Shown here piece by piece: positions 1 through 8,049 of a stretch of 17,295 bases of DNA (its first letter is position 1; each line of letters opens with the position of its first letter). The position numbers and the translations under genes were made by a program. The stretch covers positions 1 through 17,295 of the forward strand of contig DAIUFH010000045.1 of NCBI GenBank assembly GCA_036844705.1. Direction: 5' to 3'. The DNA comes from DAIUFH01 sp036844705 (lineage in GTDB: Bacteria > Bacillota > Clostridia > Tissierellales > Tissierellaceae). The notes beneath the pieces are model-generated. The model was not told the DNA's origin. It did not search any database and saw only the letters and a program-made list of their open reading frames with translations.

Positions 1-21
1 TATTATACAAGGAGGGAAATA

Positions 22-948
22 ATGGCTAAATATATTCTTAAAAGGTTATTAATGATGTTACCAGTTATTCTAGGAATATCCTTTCTATTATTCAGTATTA
101 TGAATCTAACCCCAGGAGATCCTGCAAGACTACGACTAGGAGAGTTTGCCACTCAGGAAGATGTTGAAAAGCTAAGAGAGGAAATGGGATTAAATGAAAA
201 TTTCTTTATTAGATATATAAATTATTTGAAAGATGCTGTTAGAGGAGACTTTGGGAACTCATATAATACAAATCTTCCAGTAATGAAAGATATCTTAGCA
301 AGATTTCCAGTTACATTAAGGTTATCTTTTAATGGAATATGTCTGGCAGTACTAATTGGAATACCTGTAGGAATCATTTCAGCAGTTAAACAGTATACAA
401 TTGTTGATACAACAAGTCTTATATTAGCACTTTTATTAGCAGCAATGCCTGTATTTTGGCTTGGATTAATACTAATATTGGTATTTTCGCTAAAATTAGA
501 TTTATTGCCTAGTAATGGCATTGATACATGGATTCACTATATATTGCCATCTCTAACTCTTTCAGCGACATCAATAGCAACCCTGATTAGGATGACAAGG
601 TCAACTATGCTTGAAGTTATAAGACAGGATTATATTAGGACAGCCAAAGCTAAGGGTGCTAATGAAAGAAGAATAGTATTTAAACATGCTCTAAGAAATG
701 CTTTGTTACCTGTTGTTACAGTAATTGGTATAAATTTTGGTGTTTTACTTGGAGGAGCAGTTGTTGTTGAGAGTGTATTTGGAATACCAGGTCTTGGAAC
801 TTTAATGATAAATGCGGTTAAAATGAAAGATACCCCTACAGTAATGGCGTCTATAATGTTTGCTGCTATGTTAGCAGGAGTAGTTAATTTAGCCGTTGAT
901 ATATTATATACATATATCGATCCAAGAGTAAAAACCCAGTATCTATAA
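22..948 (+). CDS. Opp/Dpp-type ABC importer permease, DppB-like
   Basis: First inner-membrane subunit of a peptide/nickel-type ABC importer, pairing with the next gene product to form the translocation channel. The 308-aa length is normal for the DppB/OppB family. An N-terminal helix (about residues 9-28) runs into the family hallmark LTPGDPA (29-35). An extracytoplasmic stretch follows, then a BPD_transp_1 core with about five hydrophobic segments from residue 98 on. The cytoplasmic EAA loop, which docks on the ATPase, is at about 203-234 (DYIRTAKAKGA, ALRNALLP). The C-terminus has the typical FGIPGLG and YIDPRV motifs. The ATG follows AAGGAGGG with good spacing. The next permease starts 21 bases downstream, so the two are co-transcribed. 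The family is certain, but the substrate (peptide, metal chelate or amide) cannot be told from the permease. Confidence 0.93.
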   Translation: MAKYILKRLLMMLPVILGISFLLFSIMNLTPGDPARLRLGEFATQEDVEKLREEMGLNENFFIRYINYLKDAVRGDFGNSYNTNLPVMKDILARFPVTLRLSFNGICLAVLIGIPVGIISAVKQYTIVDTTSLILALLLAAMPVFWLGLILILVFSLKLDLLPSNGIDTWIHYILPSLTLSATSIATLIRMTRSTMLEVIRQDYIRTAKAKGANERRIVFKHALRNALLPVVTVIGINFGVLLGGAVVVESVFGIPGLGTLMINAVKMKDTPTVMASIMFAAMLAGVVNLAVDILYTYIDPRVKTQYL

Positions 949-969
949 GTTTGAGAGGCGGTTATAATA

Positions 970-1860
970 ATGGCAGAAATAACAGTTTTGGCGAAGAAAA
1001 AACATGTAAAAAAAAGAAGTCAGATGAAATCAATATGGTTTAGATATAAGAAGAATAAACTTGCAATGTTTGGTCTCATATTGTTTATTACTATGACACT
1101 TGTTGCTATCTTTGCAAATTTTATAGTGGATTACGAACAAGTTGCAATAAAACAAAACATTTCAAATAAATTCCAAGTTCCAGGGAAAGATCATATATTT
1201 GGTACAGATCAGTATGGTAGAGATATTTTTGCAAGAATCATTTATGGTTCAAGAATATCATTATTTGTAGGACTTGTTACGGTTGCTATAGCCTTAACAG
1301 TAGGTACAATAATAGGTTCTGTTGCAGGATATTATGGTGGAAAAGTAGATAATATATTAATGCGAATCATGGATGTATTTTTAGCAATACCACATATGAT
1401 AATGGCAATAGCTATAGTTGCTGCTTTAGGGCAAGGGTTATTTAACCTGTTGTTAGCTATGAGTATATCTAAAATTCCTCAATTTGCGAGAATTATTCGT
1501 TCTGCTATATTGTCTGTAAAAAGTCAGGAATTTATAGAAGCTGCAAAAGCGTGTGGAACTAAAGATAGTAGAATTATACGGAAACATATTATTCCAAATG
1601 CAATAGGTCCCATAATAGTACAAGCCACTCTTCATATGGCGACAACCATATTAGGAATAGCAGCATTAAGCTTTATAGGGCTAGGAATTCAGCCACCTAC
1701 CCCAGAATGGGGTTCTATGTTATCTGATGCAAGAGATCAGATGAGATATTATCCGTATTTAGTTATAATACCAGGAATAGCAATTGTTATGGCTGTTTTA
1801 TCTTTAAATCTAATTGGTGATGGTTTAAGAGATGCCTTAGACCCAAGGCTAAAAAATTAA
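970..1860 (+). CDS. Opp/Dpp-type ABC importer permease, DppC-like
   Basis: Second channel subunit of the same importer. It has a basic, Lys-rich N-terminus (residues 9-30), one helix (about 33-53), and an extracytoplasmic segment ending in FGTDQYGRDIF (78-88), a DppC/OppC hallmark. The BPD_transp_1 core follows from about residue 95. The EAA loop is at about 187-219 (EFIEAAKACGT, HIIPNAIGPI). SFIGLGIQPPTPEWG (234-248) and GDGLRDALDPR (283-293) are typical of the family. The 296-aa length is normal. Start is an ATG preceded by GAGAGGCGG. It lies between the DppB-like permease and the first ATPase with gaps of 21 and 29 bases, which fits a single operon. Nothing is truncated or degenerate. Confidence 0.93.
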   Translation: MAEITVLAKKKHVKKRSQMKSIWFRYKKNKLAMFGLILFITMTLVAIFANFIVDYEQVAIKQNISNKFQVPGKDHIFGTDQYGRDIFARIIYGSRISLFVGLVTVAIALTVGTIIGSVAGYYGGKVDNILMRIMDVFLAIPHMIMAIAIVAALGQGLFNLLLAMSISKIPQFARIIRSAILSVKSQEFIEAAKACGTKDSRIIRKHIIPNAIGPIIVQATLHMATTILGIAALSFIGLGIQPPTPEWGSMLSDARDQMRYYPYLVIIPGIAIVMAVLSLNLIGDGLRDALDPRLKN

Positions 1861-1889
1861 AGTATCTTAGGATAAATGGGGGTGAAATT

Positions 1890-2855
1890 ATGACGGATAA
1901 ATTACTTGAAATAAAGGATTTATACGTGACATATGAAACTGATGATGCCAAAGTATATGCTGTAAATGGACTTGATTTAACAGTTAATAAGGGTGAAACT
2001 TTAGGACTAGTTGGTGAAACAGGAGCAGGAAAAACAACTACAGCATTAAGTATAATGAAACTATTGCCAGATAGAGTAAGTAAAATAAACAATGGTCAAA
2101 TATTATTAGGAGACATAGACCTTATAAAGGTTAAAGAAACTGATATGCGATTAATAAGAGGAGAAAGAATATCAATGATATTTCAAGATCCTATGTCAAG
2201 TTTAAATCCTACTTTGACCATAGGTGAACAGATAGAGGAAGTTTTAGAACTTCATGAAAAAGATATGAGCAAAGAACAAAGAGGCAGAAGGGTTGATGAA
2301 ATTTTAAAGCTTGTTGGTCTTCCAGCGGACAGGAAAAATGATTTTCCACATCAATTTTCAGGAGGAATGAAACAAAGAGTTGTTATAGCAATAGCCCTAG
2401 CTTGCGAGCCCGAATTATTACTTGCTGATGAGCCAACTACTGCATTAGATGTTACTATTCAAGCTCAGGTATTGCAAATGATGAGAGAATTAAAAGATAA
2501 GCTTAATACAGCGATGATATTAATTACTCATGACTTAGGTGTAGTCGCTCAAATTTGTGATAAGGTGGCTATAATGTATGCAGGTGAAATAATTGAAATG
2601 GGTACTTTGAAAAATATATATGAAGGTGAAAAACACCACCCTTATACTATAGGATTATTTGGCTCAATACCAGATATACACAAAGCTACAAAACGATTAA
2701 ATCCAATAGTGGGTATGATGTCTGATCCTACAAATTTACCAGAAGGGTGTAAGTTTTATGATCGTTGCCCAAAATGCATTGATATTTGTAAAACGGAAAA
2801 ACCAATTAATAAGGGTATAAATGATACTCACATGATTAAGTGTCACTTGTTTTAA
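1890..2855 (+). CDS. Opp/Dpp-type ABC importer ATPase, DppD-like
   Basis: Cytoplasmic ATPase that powers the importer. All ABC motifs are intact: Walker A GETGAGKTT (42-50), Q-loop at Q99 (MIFQDPMSSLNP), signature FSGGMKQR (156-163), Walker B LLLADEP (D180, E181), D-loop ALD, and switch histidine H214. The C-terminal oligopeptide/dipeptide extension carries five cysteines (C287, C293, C296, C300, C318). This GCxFxxRCP pattern is known in DppD/OppD proteins and has been linked in some members to an iron-sulfur cluster; that link is family knowledge and was not tested here. The length, 321 aa, is normal. A strong GGGGGTGA ribosome site precedes the ATG. It would form a heterodimer with the DppF-like ATPase that follows. 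Confidence 0.94.
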   Translation: MTDKLLEIKDLYVTYETDDAKVYAVNGLDLTVNKGETLGLVGETGAGKTTTALSIMKLLPDRVSKINNGQILLGDIDLIKVKETDMRLIRGERISMIFQDPMSSLNPTLTIGEQIEEVLELHEKDMSKEQRGRRVDEILKLVGLPADRKNDFPHQFSGGMKQRVVIAIALACEPELLLADEPTTALDVTIQAQVLQMMRELKDKLNTAMILITHDLGVVAQICDKVAIMYAGEIIEMGTLKNIYEGEKHHPYTIGLFGSIPDIHKATKRLNPIVGMMSDPTNLPEGCKFYDRCPKCIDICKTEKPINKGINDTHMIKCHLF

Positions 2856-2911
2856 CAAATAAGAATTCTTAAAATCATTATCAATAAATCTTGCATGAAA
2901 GGATAATTAAA

Positions 2912-3865
2912 ATGAATGTGCCTTTAATTAGAACAAACGGTCTGAAAAAGTATTTTAAGACTCCTATGGGAGAATTACATGCAGTAGACAATGTTAACAT
3001 TTCTATCCAAAAAGGTCAAACACTTGGCATTGTAGGTGAATCTGGGTGCGGCAAATCTACTCTTGGAAGATTATTGTTAAGATTGCTAGATGTTACAGAA
3101 GGTGAAGTATTGTATGAGAATGAAAATATTATAGCTTATAACAAGAATAAAATGATGGAAATGAGAAAAAAGATGCAAATGATTTTTCAGGACCCTTATG
3201 CATCTTTAAATCCTCGTATGACTTTAAGTGAAATAATATTAGAGCCTATGAAAGTATGTAAAACTATACAAGATAAAAACGAAATGTTTGAGAAAGTATA
3301 TGATTTAATGAAAATTGTAGGACTTGATGAAAGATATGTAAATACTTATCCTCATGAGTTAGATGGTGGGAGACGACAAAGAATTGGAATAGCCAGAGCA
3401 TTAGCCCTTGATCCACAATTTATAGTTTGTGATGAGCCAGTATCAGCACTTGATATATCAATACAGGCTCAAATATTAAATCTATTAATGGACTTACAGG
3501 AAGAAAGAGGTTTAACCTATATGTTTATAACACATGATTTAAGCGTTGTAAAACATATAAGTGATGAAATAGCAGTAATGTACTTAGGACAATGTGTAGA
3601 AAAAGCACCATCGGAAGAATTGTTTAAAAATCCAATGCATCCATATACGAAAGCTTTGCTGGATTCTATACCACTACCAAAGCTAGGTAAAGAAAACAAA
3701 CTTAAAGAAGTTATAAAAGGGGAAGTAACAAGTCCTATAAATCCAAAACCAGGGTGTAGATTTGCTGCAAGATGTTCAAGAGCAATGAAGATTTGCACTC
3801 AGAAAGATCCAAAACTTAAAGATTACGGAAACGAGCATTTTGTTGCATGTTATTTATGTAAATAA
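2912..3865 (+). CDS. Opp/Dpp-type ABC importer ATPase, DppF-like
   Basis: Second ATPase of the importer, 317 aa from the preferred start. The reading frame is open from a TTG at 2891. The ATG at 2912 is better because GAAAGG sits about nine bases upstream and the protein then begins like other DppF members (PLIRTNGLKKYF). Motifs: Walker A GESGCGKST (42-50), Q-loop IFQDPYASLNP (91-101), Walker B IVCDEP (D174, E175), H-loop H208, and a C-terminal oligopeptide domain with GCRFAARC. The signature reads LDGGRRQR (150-157), with Asp in place of the usual Ser. This variant also occurs in other Firmicute DppF/OppF proteins, so it probably is functional. It ends the transporter part of the operon; the creatininase-like gene begins 27 bases later. 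Confidence 0.92.
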   Translation: MNVPLIRTNGLKKYFKTPMGELHAVDNVNISIQKGQTLGIVGESGCGKSTLGRLLLRLLDVTEGEVLYENENIIAYNKNKMMEMRKKMQMIFQDPYASLNPRMTLSEIILEPMKVCKTIQDKNEMFEKVYDLMKIVGLDERYVNTYPHELDGGRRQRIGIARALALDPQFIVCDEPVSALDISIQAQILNLLMDLQEERGLTYMFITHDLSVVKHISDEIAVMYLGQCVEKAPSEELFKNPMHPYTKALLDSIPLPKLGKENKLKEVIKGEVTSPINPKPGCRFAARCSRAMKICTQKDPKLKDYGNEHFVACYLCK

Positions 3866-3879
3866 AAATTTTATTTGAG

Positions 3880-3885
3880 AGGAGA
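3880..3885 (+). promoter_or_regulatory. ribosome binding site selecting a GTG start
   Basis: AGGAGA lies seven bases before the GTG at 3893. The alternative TTG at 3875 would overlap this site and has no ribosome site of its own, so the GTG is the likely start of the creatininase-family gene. Confidence 0.7.
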
Positions 3886-3892
3886 TTATCTA

Positions 3893-4687
3893 GTGAAAAC
3901 AAATAAACATGAACTTCAGTACATGACGTGGAAGGAAATTGATGAGGCATTTAAAAATGATCCTGTAATATTTATACCAATGGGATCCATGGAAGAACAT
4001 GGACCACATTCTATAACTGGTGATTATATTGCTGCATATGAAATTGCTAAAAGTGCAGCTGAACAATCAAATTCGTATTGTATTCCAGTAATACCATTTG
4101 GTTATTCAGAATACTTCAGATGTTTTCCAGGTACTATTTCAGTATCACCAACAACTTTCTATTCACTAATGAATGATATATGTGTTAGTTTAATGGAACA
4201 TGGAATAAAGAAAATAATATTTGTAAATGGACATGCTGGTAATGCTAGTATTTTAGATATGTTAGCTAGAGACATAAGAAGAGAAAAAAATATAATGGTA
4301 GGAAAAATCGACTTGTGGCAGTCAATGACACCAGAGTTTAAAAAGGAACTTTATGGAGATAAAGTTAAGACGTTAGGTCATGGTGGAGACCCAATTACAT
4401 CTGTTATGCATTATTTAAGACCAGATGATATGAGGATGGATTTACTGTCTAAATATGATAGATTAGGTCAATGGGAAGATTTTAATATAACAAATATTTC
4501 AAAAACAAATGTTGGTGATACAGAAGTTACTCTTTATTATGATATGGATGAAATAACAAAGCAAGGTACAATAGGAGATCCATACTTAGGAAGTAATGAC
4601 AAAGGTGAAAAAATTATTAATAAACTTATAGAATATTGTGTAGAATTTGCTATTAGAATGAAAAAGTCAAATACTGTGTTAAAATAG
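3893..4687 (+). CDS. creatininase-family (creatinine amidohydrolase-like) metallohydrolase
   Basis: Predicted cytoplasmic metal-dependent amidohydrolase of the creatininase superfamily (264 aa, normal length). This family includes creatininase, the riboflavin-pathway formamide hydrolase ArfB and the mycofactocin peptidase MftE. The N-terminal signature IPMGSMEEHGPH supplies E34 and H36, with D44 as the likely third ligand. NGHAGN (112-117, H114) is the second signature. GHGGDPITS (162-170) matches the HAGxxETS-type motif, with Asp and Ile at positions usually Glu and Glu/Thr. Two changes limit any specific call: the second signature lacks the Glu of true creatininases, and HGGDPITS deviates from consensus. 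The start is GTG. The gene sits 27 bases after the importer ATPase and 24 bases before the RraA-like gene, so it probably acts on the imported compound, perhaps opening a cyclic amide or cleaving a peptide bond. Confidence 0.88.
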   Translation: MKTNKHELQYMTWKEIDEAFKNDPVIFIPMGSMEEHGPHSITGDYIAAYEIAKSAAEQSNSYCIPVIPFGYSEYFRCFPGTISVSPTTFYSLMNDICVSLMEHGIKKIIFVNGHAGNASILDMLARDIRREKNIMVGKIDLWQSMTPEFKKELYGDKVKTLGHGGDPITSVMHYLRPDDMRMDLLSKYDRLGQWEDFNITNISKTNVGDTEVTLYYDMDEITKQGTIGDPYLGSNDKGEKIINKLIEYCVEFAIRMKKSNTVLK

Positions 4688-4711
4688 CAAAAGATTGTAG
4701 AGGAAATAAAA

Positions 4712-5383
4712 ATGTATAAGATTAATAGATTAACAAGCAGGCCATCTAAAAAACTTATTAATGAATTATCAAAGTTTGGCGTAGCGATGATAGCGGATTC
4801 CATGGGTAGATATGGGGCTATGAAGCCCTATATAAGACCTATTAAATCGGGAATAAAATTGGCAGGTCCAGCCTTTACAGTACAAACATATAGATCAGAT
4901 AATTTAATGCTACATGTAGCACTTGAAATTGCTGATGAAGGAGATATACTTGTTGTAGATTCAGGGGAAATAACTAATGCGGGACTTTGGGGTGAGCTAA
5001 TGACAGTTATGGCATTAAAGAAAAAACTCGGCGGTATTGTCACTGACGGTGCAATTAGAGATTATAAAGAAATAATAAATTCGGGGTTTCCTGTATTTTC
5101 TAAAGGCATAAGTCCTTTGGGTGGTTTTAAGGAATCTTTAGGATCGGTAAATGTACCAATATCATGTGGTGGTGTATCTGTAAACCCTGGAGATATTATT
5201 ATAGGTGATGAAGATGGAGTAGCTGTAATACCTAGAAATCAAGCGGAAGAAATATTAAATATATGTAAAAATATTTTAAAGAAGGAACAATCGATGATTG
5301 AAGATATAGCAAATGGAAAGTCTTTATTTGAACTTTTAGACTTACCTAAAAAGCTCGAAAATCTAAACATACAATTACCTTAA
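4712..5383 (+). CDS. RraA / HMG-aldolase-like family protein
   Basis: A 223-aa protein of the RraA-like fold. The family includes the RNase E inhibitor RraA and class II pyruvate aldolases such as 4-hydroxy-4-methyl-2-oxoglutarate/4-carboxy-4-hydroxy-2-oxoadipate aldolase. Visible motifs are GLWGELMT (91-98), GGIVTDGAIRD (107-117) with the Arg116-Asp117 pair that binds substrate and Mg2+ in the aldolases, and GDEDGVAVIP (165-174). The catabolic neighbourhood favours a lyase, decarboxylase or aldolase over an RNase regulator; Firmicutes often carry such paralogues in catabolic operons. Specific chemistry cannot be assigned. The ATG follows AGAGGA, 24 bases after the creatininase-like gene, and the M20 gene starts 37 bases further on. 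Confidence 0.85.
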   Translation: MYKINRLTSRPSKKLINELSKFGVAMIADSMGRYGAMKPYIRPIKSGIKLAGPAFTVQTYRSDNLMLHVALEIADEGDILVVDSGEITNAGLWGELMTVMALKKKLGGIVTDGAIRDYKEIINSGFPVFSKGISPLGGFKESLGSVNVPISCGGVSVNPGDIIIGDEDGVAVIPRNQAEEILNICKNILKKEQSMIEDIANGKSLFELLDLPKKLENLNIQLP

Positions 5384-5420
5384 AAAATAATGTGAATATT
5401 AATATTAAGGAGAGGATATA

Positions 5421-6608
5421 ATGACTACCCAAATAATGAATAAAGCATTGGAAATTAAAGATTATATTACAAATTTAAGAAGACAAATTCACAGTAATCC
5501 AGAGCTTGGATTTAGGGAATATAAGACTACTGAACTTATAAGTAGTGAATTAAAAAAAATAGGAGTAGAAACACTACCCCTATCCATGGAAACAGGAGTA
5601 GTTGGAATAATCAAAGGTACTAAATCGGGAACAAACAGAGTTACAGCTATAAGAGCTGATATCGATGCATTGCCTATTTTAGAGCAAACTGACTTGGCAT
5701 ACTCTTCTAAAAATCCTGGTGTAATGCATGCTTGTGGCCATGATGGGCATACAGCTATTTTATTAGGTGTTGCAAAGGTTTTAAATTCTATGAAGGATGA
5801 ATTTTCAGGTGTAGTAAAGTTGGTTTTTCAGCCTTCAGAGGAGAGTTTAACTGGATCTGAAAAAATGTTGGAAGAAAAGGTATTAGATAATCCTAGAGTG
5901 GATAATATTGTTACACTTCATGGTTGGCCAGAATTTAAAGTCGGGGAAGTTGGTTCCTGGAATGGTAAGTACATGGCTGCTGGGGATATTTTTAAAGTTA
6001 AAATTAAAGGTAAAGGTGGTCATGGATGTAGGCCATATAAAGCTATAAACCCTATTGTAGCCTCTTCACAGATAACTTTAGCTATACAAAATATAGTAAG
6101 TAGTGAAATTGTGACCTCAGAGCAGGCGGTTATATCTGTTTGTACATTTAATGCGGGAACAGCTTTTAATATTATCCCTGATGAAGTAATCTTTGGTGGT
6201 ACAGTAAGGTGTCTTGATGAAAACGTTAGGCAAGATATTAGACAAAGAATAGAGAGAATAATAAAGGGAATTTGCATTGCATTTAATTGCAAATATGAGT
6301 TAGATTATAAATTTGGAGTTCCTCCTTTAGTTAATGATAGAGAAATAGTCGAGAATTTGTTAAAAGCTGCCGATGCTGCCCTTGGAGAAGGGCATATAAA
6401 AGAACTGTCAGGGCCTGTAATGGGTTCGGAAGATTTCTCTAATTATGTTAATTATATTGGTGGAAAGGGGGCCTTATTAAGACTTGGGCTCGCTAGTGAA
6501 GAAAAATCAGAACTTGTTTTGCATAATGAAAAATTTGATTTCAATGATAGGGCAATTCCAATTGGTATTGCAGTAATGACTCAGTATGTTTTAAATACTA
6601 ATAGATAA
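5421..6608 (+). CDS. M20 family amidohydrolase (hippurate/N-acyl-amino-acid hydrolase type)
   Basis: Zinc or cobalt metallo-amidohydrolase of the M20D/IAA-amino-acid hydrolase group (395 aa, normal). Such enzymes cut N-acyl or amino-acid amides. The catalytic domain shows RRQIHSNPELGFREY (20-34), RADIDALP (78-85), and MHACGHDGH (102-110) with likely metal ligands C105 and H107. E140 and E141 in QPSEES hold the catalytic base and the next ligand, with H167 in LHGWP and H368 near the C-terminus. The dimerisation domain runs from about residue 185 to 300 (KGKGGHG, NIIPDEV), then GSEDFS (335-340). No signal peptide, so cytoplasmic. The strong AAGGAGAGG site sets the ATG. The exact substrate is not readable; the co-operonic importer suggests an imported acyl-amide or peptide. 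Confidence 0.92.
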   Translation: MTTQIMNKALEIKDYITNLRRQIHSNPELGFREYKTTELISSELKKIGVETLPLSMETGVVGIIKGTKSGTNRVTAIRADIDALPILEQTDLAYSSKNPGVMHACGHDGHTAILLGVAKVLNSMKDEFSGVVKLVFQPSEESLTGSEKMLEEKVLDNPRVDNIVTLHGWPEFKVGEVGSWNGKYMAAGDIFKVKIKGKGGHGCRPYKAINPIVASSQITLAIQNIVSSEIVTSEQAVISVCTFNAGTAFNIIPDEVIFGGTVRCLDENVRQDIRQRIERIIKGICIAFNCKYELDYKFGVPPLVNDREIVENLLKAADAALGEGHIKELSGPVMGSEDFSNYVNYIGGKGALLRLGLASEEKSELVLHNEKFDFNDRAIPIGIAVMTQYVLNTNR

Positions 6609-6803
6609 AATCAAATCTATGAATCTTTATTAAAGATATTAGAGAATGTAAATAATTTCATGATATAACCACTTCGAAATTTGAAAACTTATTTTCTTGT
6701 TATCGAAGTAGTTCAGAGGATACTGGTGCATATTTATAAAGACTATAAGTTTTGAATATCGGGCAATAGGATTTATGCATGGTATAGAAAGGAATGAATT
6801 TAT
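6609..6803 (+). other. 195-base intergenic leader with a long inverted repeat
   Basis: Gap between the M20 gene and the C45 hydrolase, much longer than the 21-56-base gaps upstream. It contains an 11-base inverted repeat with one mismatch: arms 6667-6677 and 6703-6713, 25-base A/T-rich loop. No U-tract follows, so it is not a standard terminator. I see no sigma-A promoter with both boxes at good spacing. The C45 gene may be read through from the operon or may have a promoter I cannot recognise. Confidence 0.4.
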
Positions 6804-7868
6804 ATGTTTATACCGGAAAATGTGATTAAGGTTAAGGGGACGTATTATGAGCAGGGAAAGCTGCAAGGTGAAAAAGTAGCTGATATCATTGTAAAAAATA
6901 TTGATAGCATAAAAAGAAGTATTTCAAAAAGCAATATAAATGAGAAGTATTATACTGAACTTCTTGAAAAGAATTTAAGGTTTATTGAAGAATTTGAGCC
7001 AGATATATTTGAAGAAATTCGAGGTATTTCTGATGGATCTGGTATAGAATTTCAGGATATAGCTTTAATTAATATTCCACATTATTATATGCTGAATATA
7101 CTTCCTAACGAGTGCAGTTCTATTTTGGCAAGAGGAAGAGCAACTTTTGATGGCAGCACATATTTGATTAAAAATAGAGATTTAACCACTACCGTATATC
7201 AGATAGTTCTAGAAAGAGAGTATACAAATGGTGATAGAATAATAGAGGTAAACGGTGCAGGTATAGTTACCTATCCTGGCATTGGTATTAATAAATACGG
7301 TCTTGCATTATCGACAAGTGGAGTTTGGTCTAAAAAAATACCTGTAGATGGAACAAGTATTTCCAAAGCCCATATTCTTATAAATACTCACTTGATTCTA
7401 GAAAGGTGTAAAGATGTCAATGAGGCTATATATTATTTAAATAACATGCCAAGGGTTAATGGAATGAACCTAATAATTACTGATAGGAGCAAAGCAGTAG
7501 CAGTTGAAGCTACCTCAGACAAAATATTAATTGAGGAAGATAAAAATGGTATTTTGGCAAGAACAAATCATTATACGTCGGATGAATTGAAAGGATTAAG
7601 TAAAAGTCCTAAAGAGTATCAATCGACCTATATGAGGTTTGAAAGGATATTGAATTTTCTAAATAAGAAATATGGCAAAATTAAATTCCAAGATATGTTA
7701 GAGATTGTATCTGACCATGAAAATGGTCCAGAGAATTGTATATGTAGACACAGTATTGATGAAAGTGAATCAAAGACAGTATCTTCGAGCCTCATTGTTT
7801 TGGAAGATATGCAGATTTGGACGGCTCTCTGTAATCCATGTGAATCACTGAAACTTGCTTATGTGTAG
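6804..7868 (+). CDS. C45-family autoproteolytic acyltransferase/hydrolase (Ntn hydrolase)
   Basis: Predicted member of the penicillin acyltransferase/linear amide C-N hydrolase clan (354 aa). These Ntn hydrolases mature by cleaving themselves so that a Cys becomes the N-terminal nucleophile. The candidate is C104 in NECSSILA; the downstream ATFDGSTYLIKNRD (113-126) matches the family pattern T-x-DG-x-(4)-x-N-x-D. Further matches are the GIGINKYGLALS segment and an ARTNHY motif (about residues 252-257). Cleavage would remove about 103 residues. The residue before the nucleophile is Glu, not the Gly of penicillin acyltransferase, which could alter processing. No signal peptide, so it probably acts inside the cell, fitting work on an imported N-acyl compound. 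The ATG has AAGGA about ten bases upstream. A strong terminator follows. Confidence 0.83.
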   Translation: MFIPENVIKVKGTYYEQGKLQGEKVADIIVKNIDSIKRSISKSNINEKYYTELLEKNLRFIEEFEPDIFEEIRGISDGSGIEFQDIALINIPHYYMLNILPNECSSILARGRATFDGSTYLIKNRDLTTTVYQIVLEREYTNGDRIIEVNGAGIVTYPGIGINKYGLALSTSGVWSKKIPVDGTSISKAHILINTHLILERCKDVNEAIYYLNNMPRVNGMNLIITDRSKAVAVEATSDKILIEEDKNGILARTNHYTSDELKGLSKSPKEYQSTYMRFERILNFLNKKYGKIKFQDMLEIVSDHENGPENCICRHSIDESESKTVSSSLIVLEDMQIWTALCNPCESLKLAYV

Positions 7869-7914
7869 GAAATTTTTCAAAAGAATAATATCTTGTTAAC
7901 TGGTTATTTCCCCT

Positions 7915-7962
7915 ATAGCCACCAAGCTAATGTATTTATTTCCATAGTTTGGTGGCTATTTT
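7915..7962 (+). terminator. intrinsic terminator closing the importer/amidohydrolase region
   Basis: A 15-bp stem (7915-7929 with 7945-7959, one G-U wobble) with a 15-base loop is followed by a short U-run (7959-7962). It lies 46 bases after the C45 gene. The U-run is short but the stem is long and GC-containing. Confidence 0.75.
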
Positions 7963-8008
7963 GAATTAGCATAAATGTCAATTTTTTTATAACGTTTATA
8001 CTTCCATA

Positions 8009-8017
8009 TGCTATAAT
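8009..8017 (+). promoter_or_regulatory. extended -10 promoter
   Basis: TGCTATAAT is a perfect extended -10 (TG at 8009-8010, TATAAT at 8012-8017). No good -35 is visible at 16-18 bases upstream, as expected when an extended -10 compensates. It sits 32 bases before the 94-aa gene and just after a terminator. Confidence 0.6.
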
Positions 8018-8049
8018 ATAGATAACAATGGAGGAGGTTGTTTTAATCT

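Noticed and set aside
2860..2871. Perfect 12-base palindrome TAAGAATTCTTA between the two importer ATPase genes
   Set aside because: A/T-rich, no loop, no T-tract, and short; expected by chance in this composition and not placed like an operator.
4712..5383. RraA proper, the RNase E regulator
   Set aside because: Catabolic operon context and the aldolase-type Arg-Asp motif favour a metabolic enzyme; the family name alone does not show a regulatory role.
6609..6803. A known riboswitch or T-box before the C45 gene
   Set aside because: No recognisable conserved core of any riboswitch I know, no T-box sequence, and no terminator after the hairpin.
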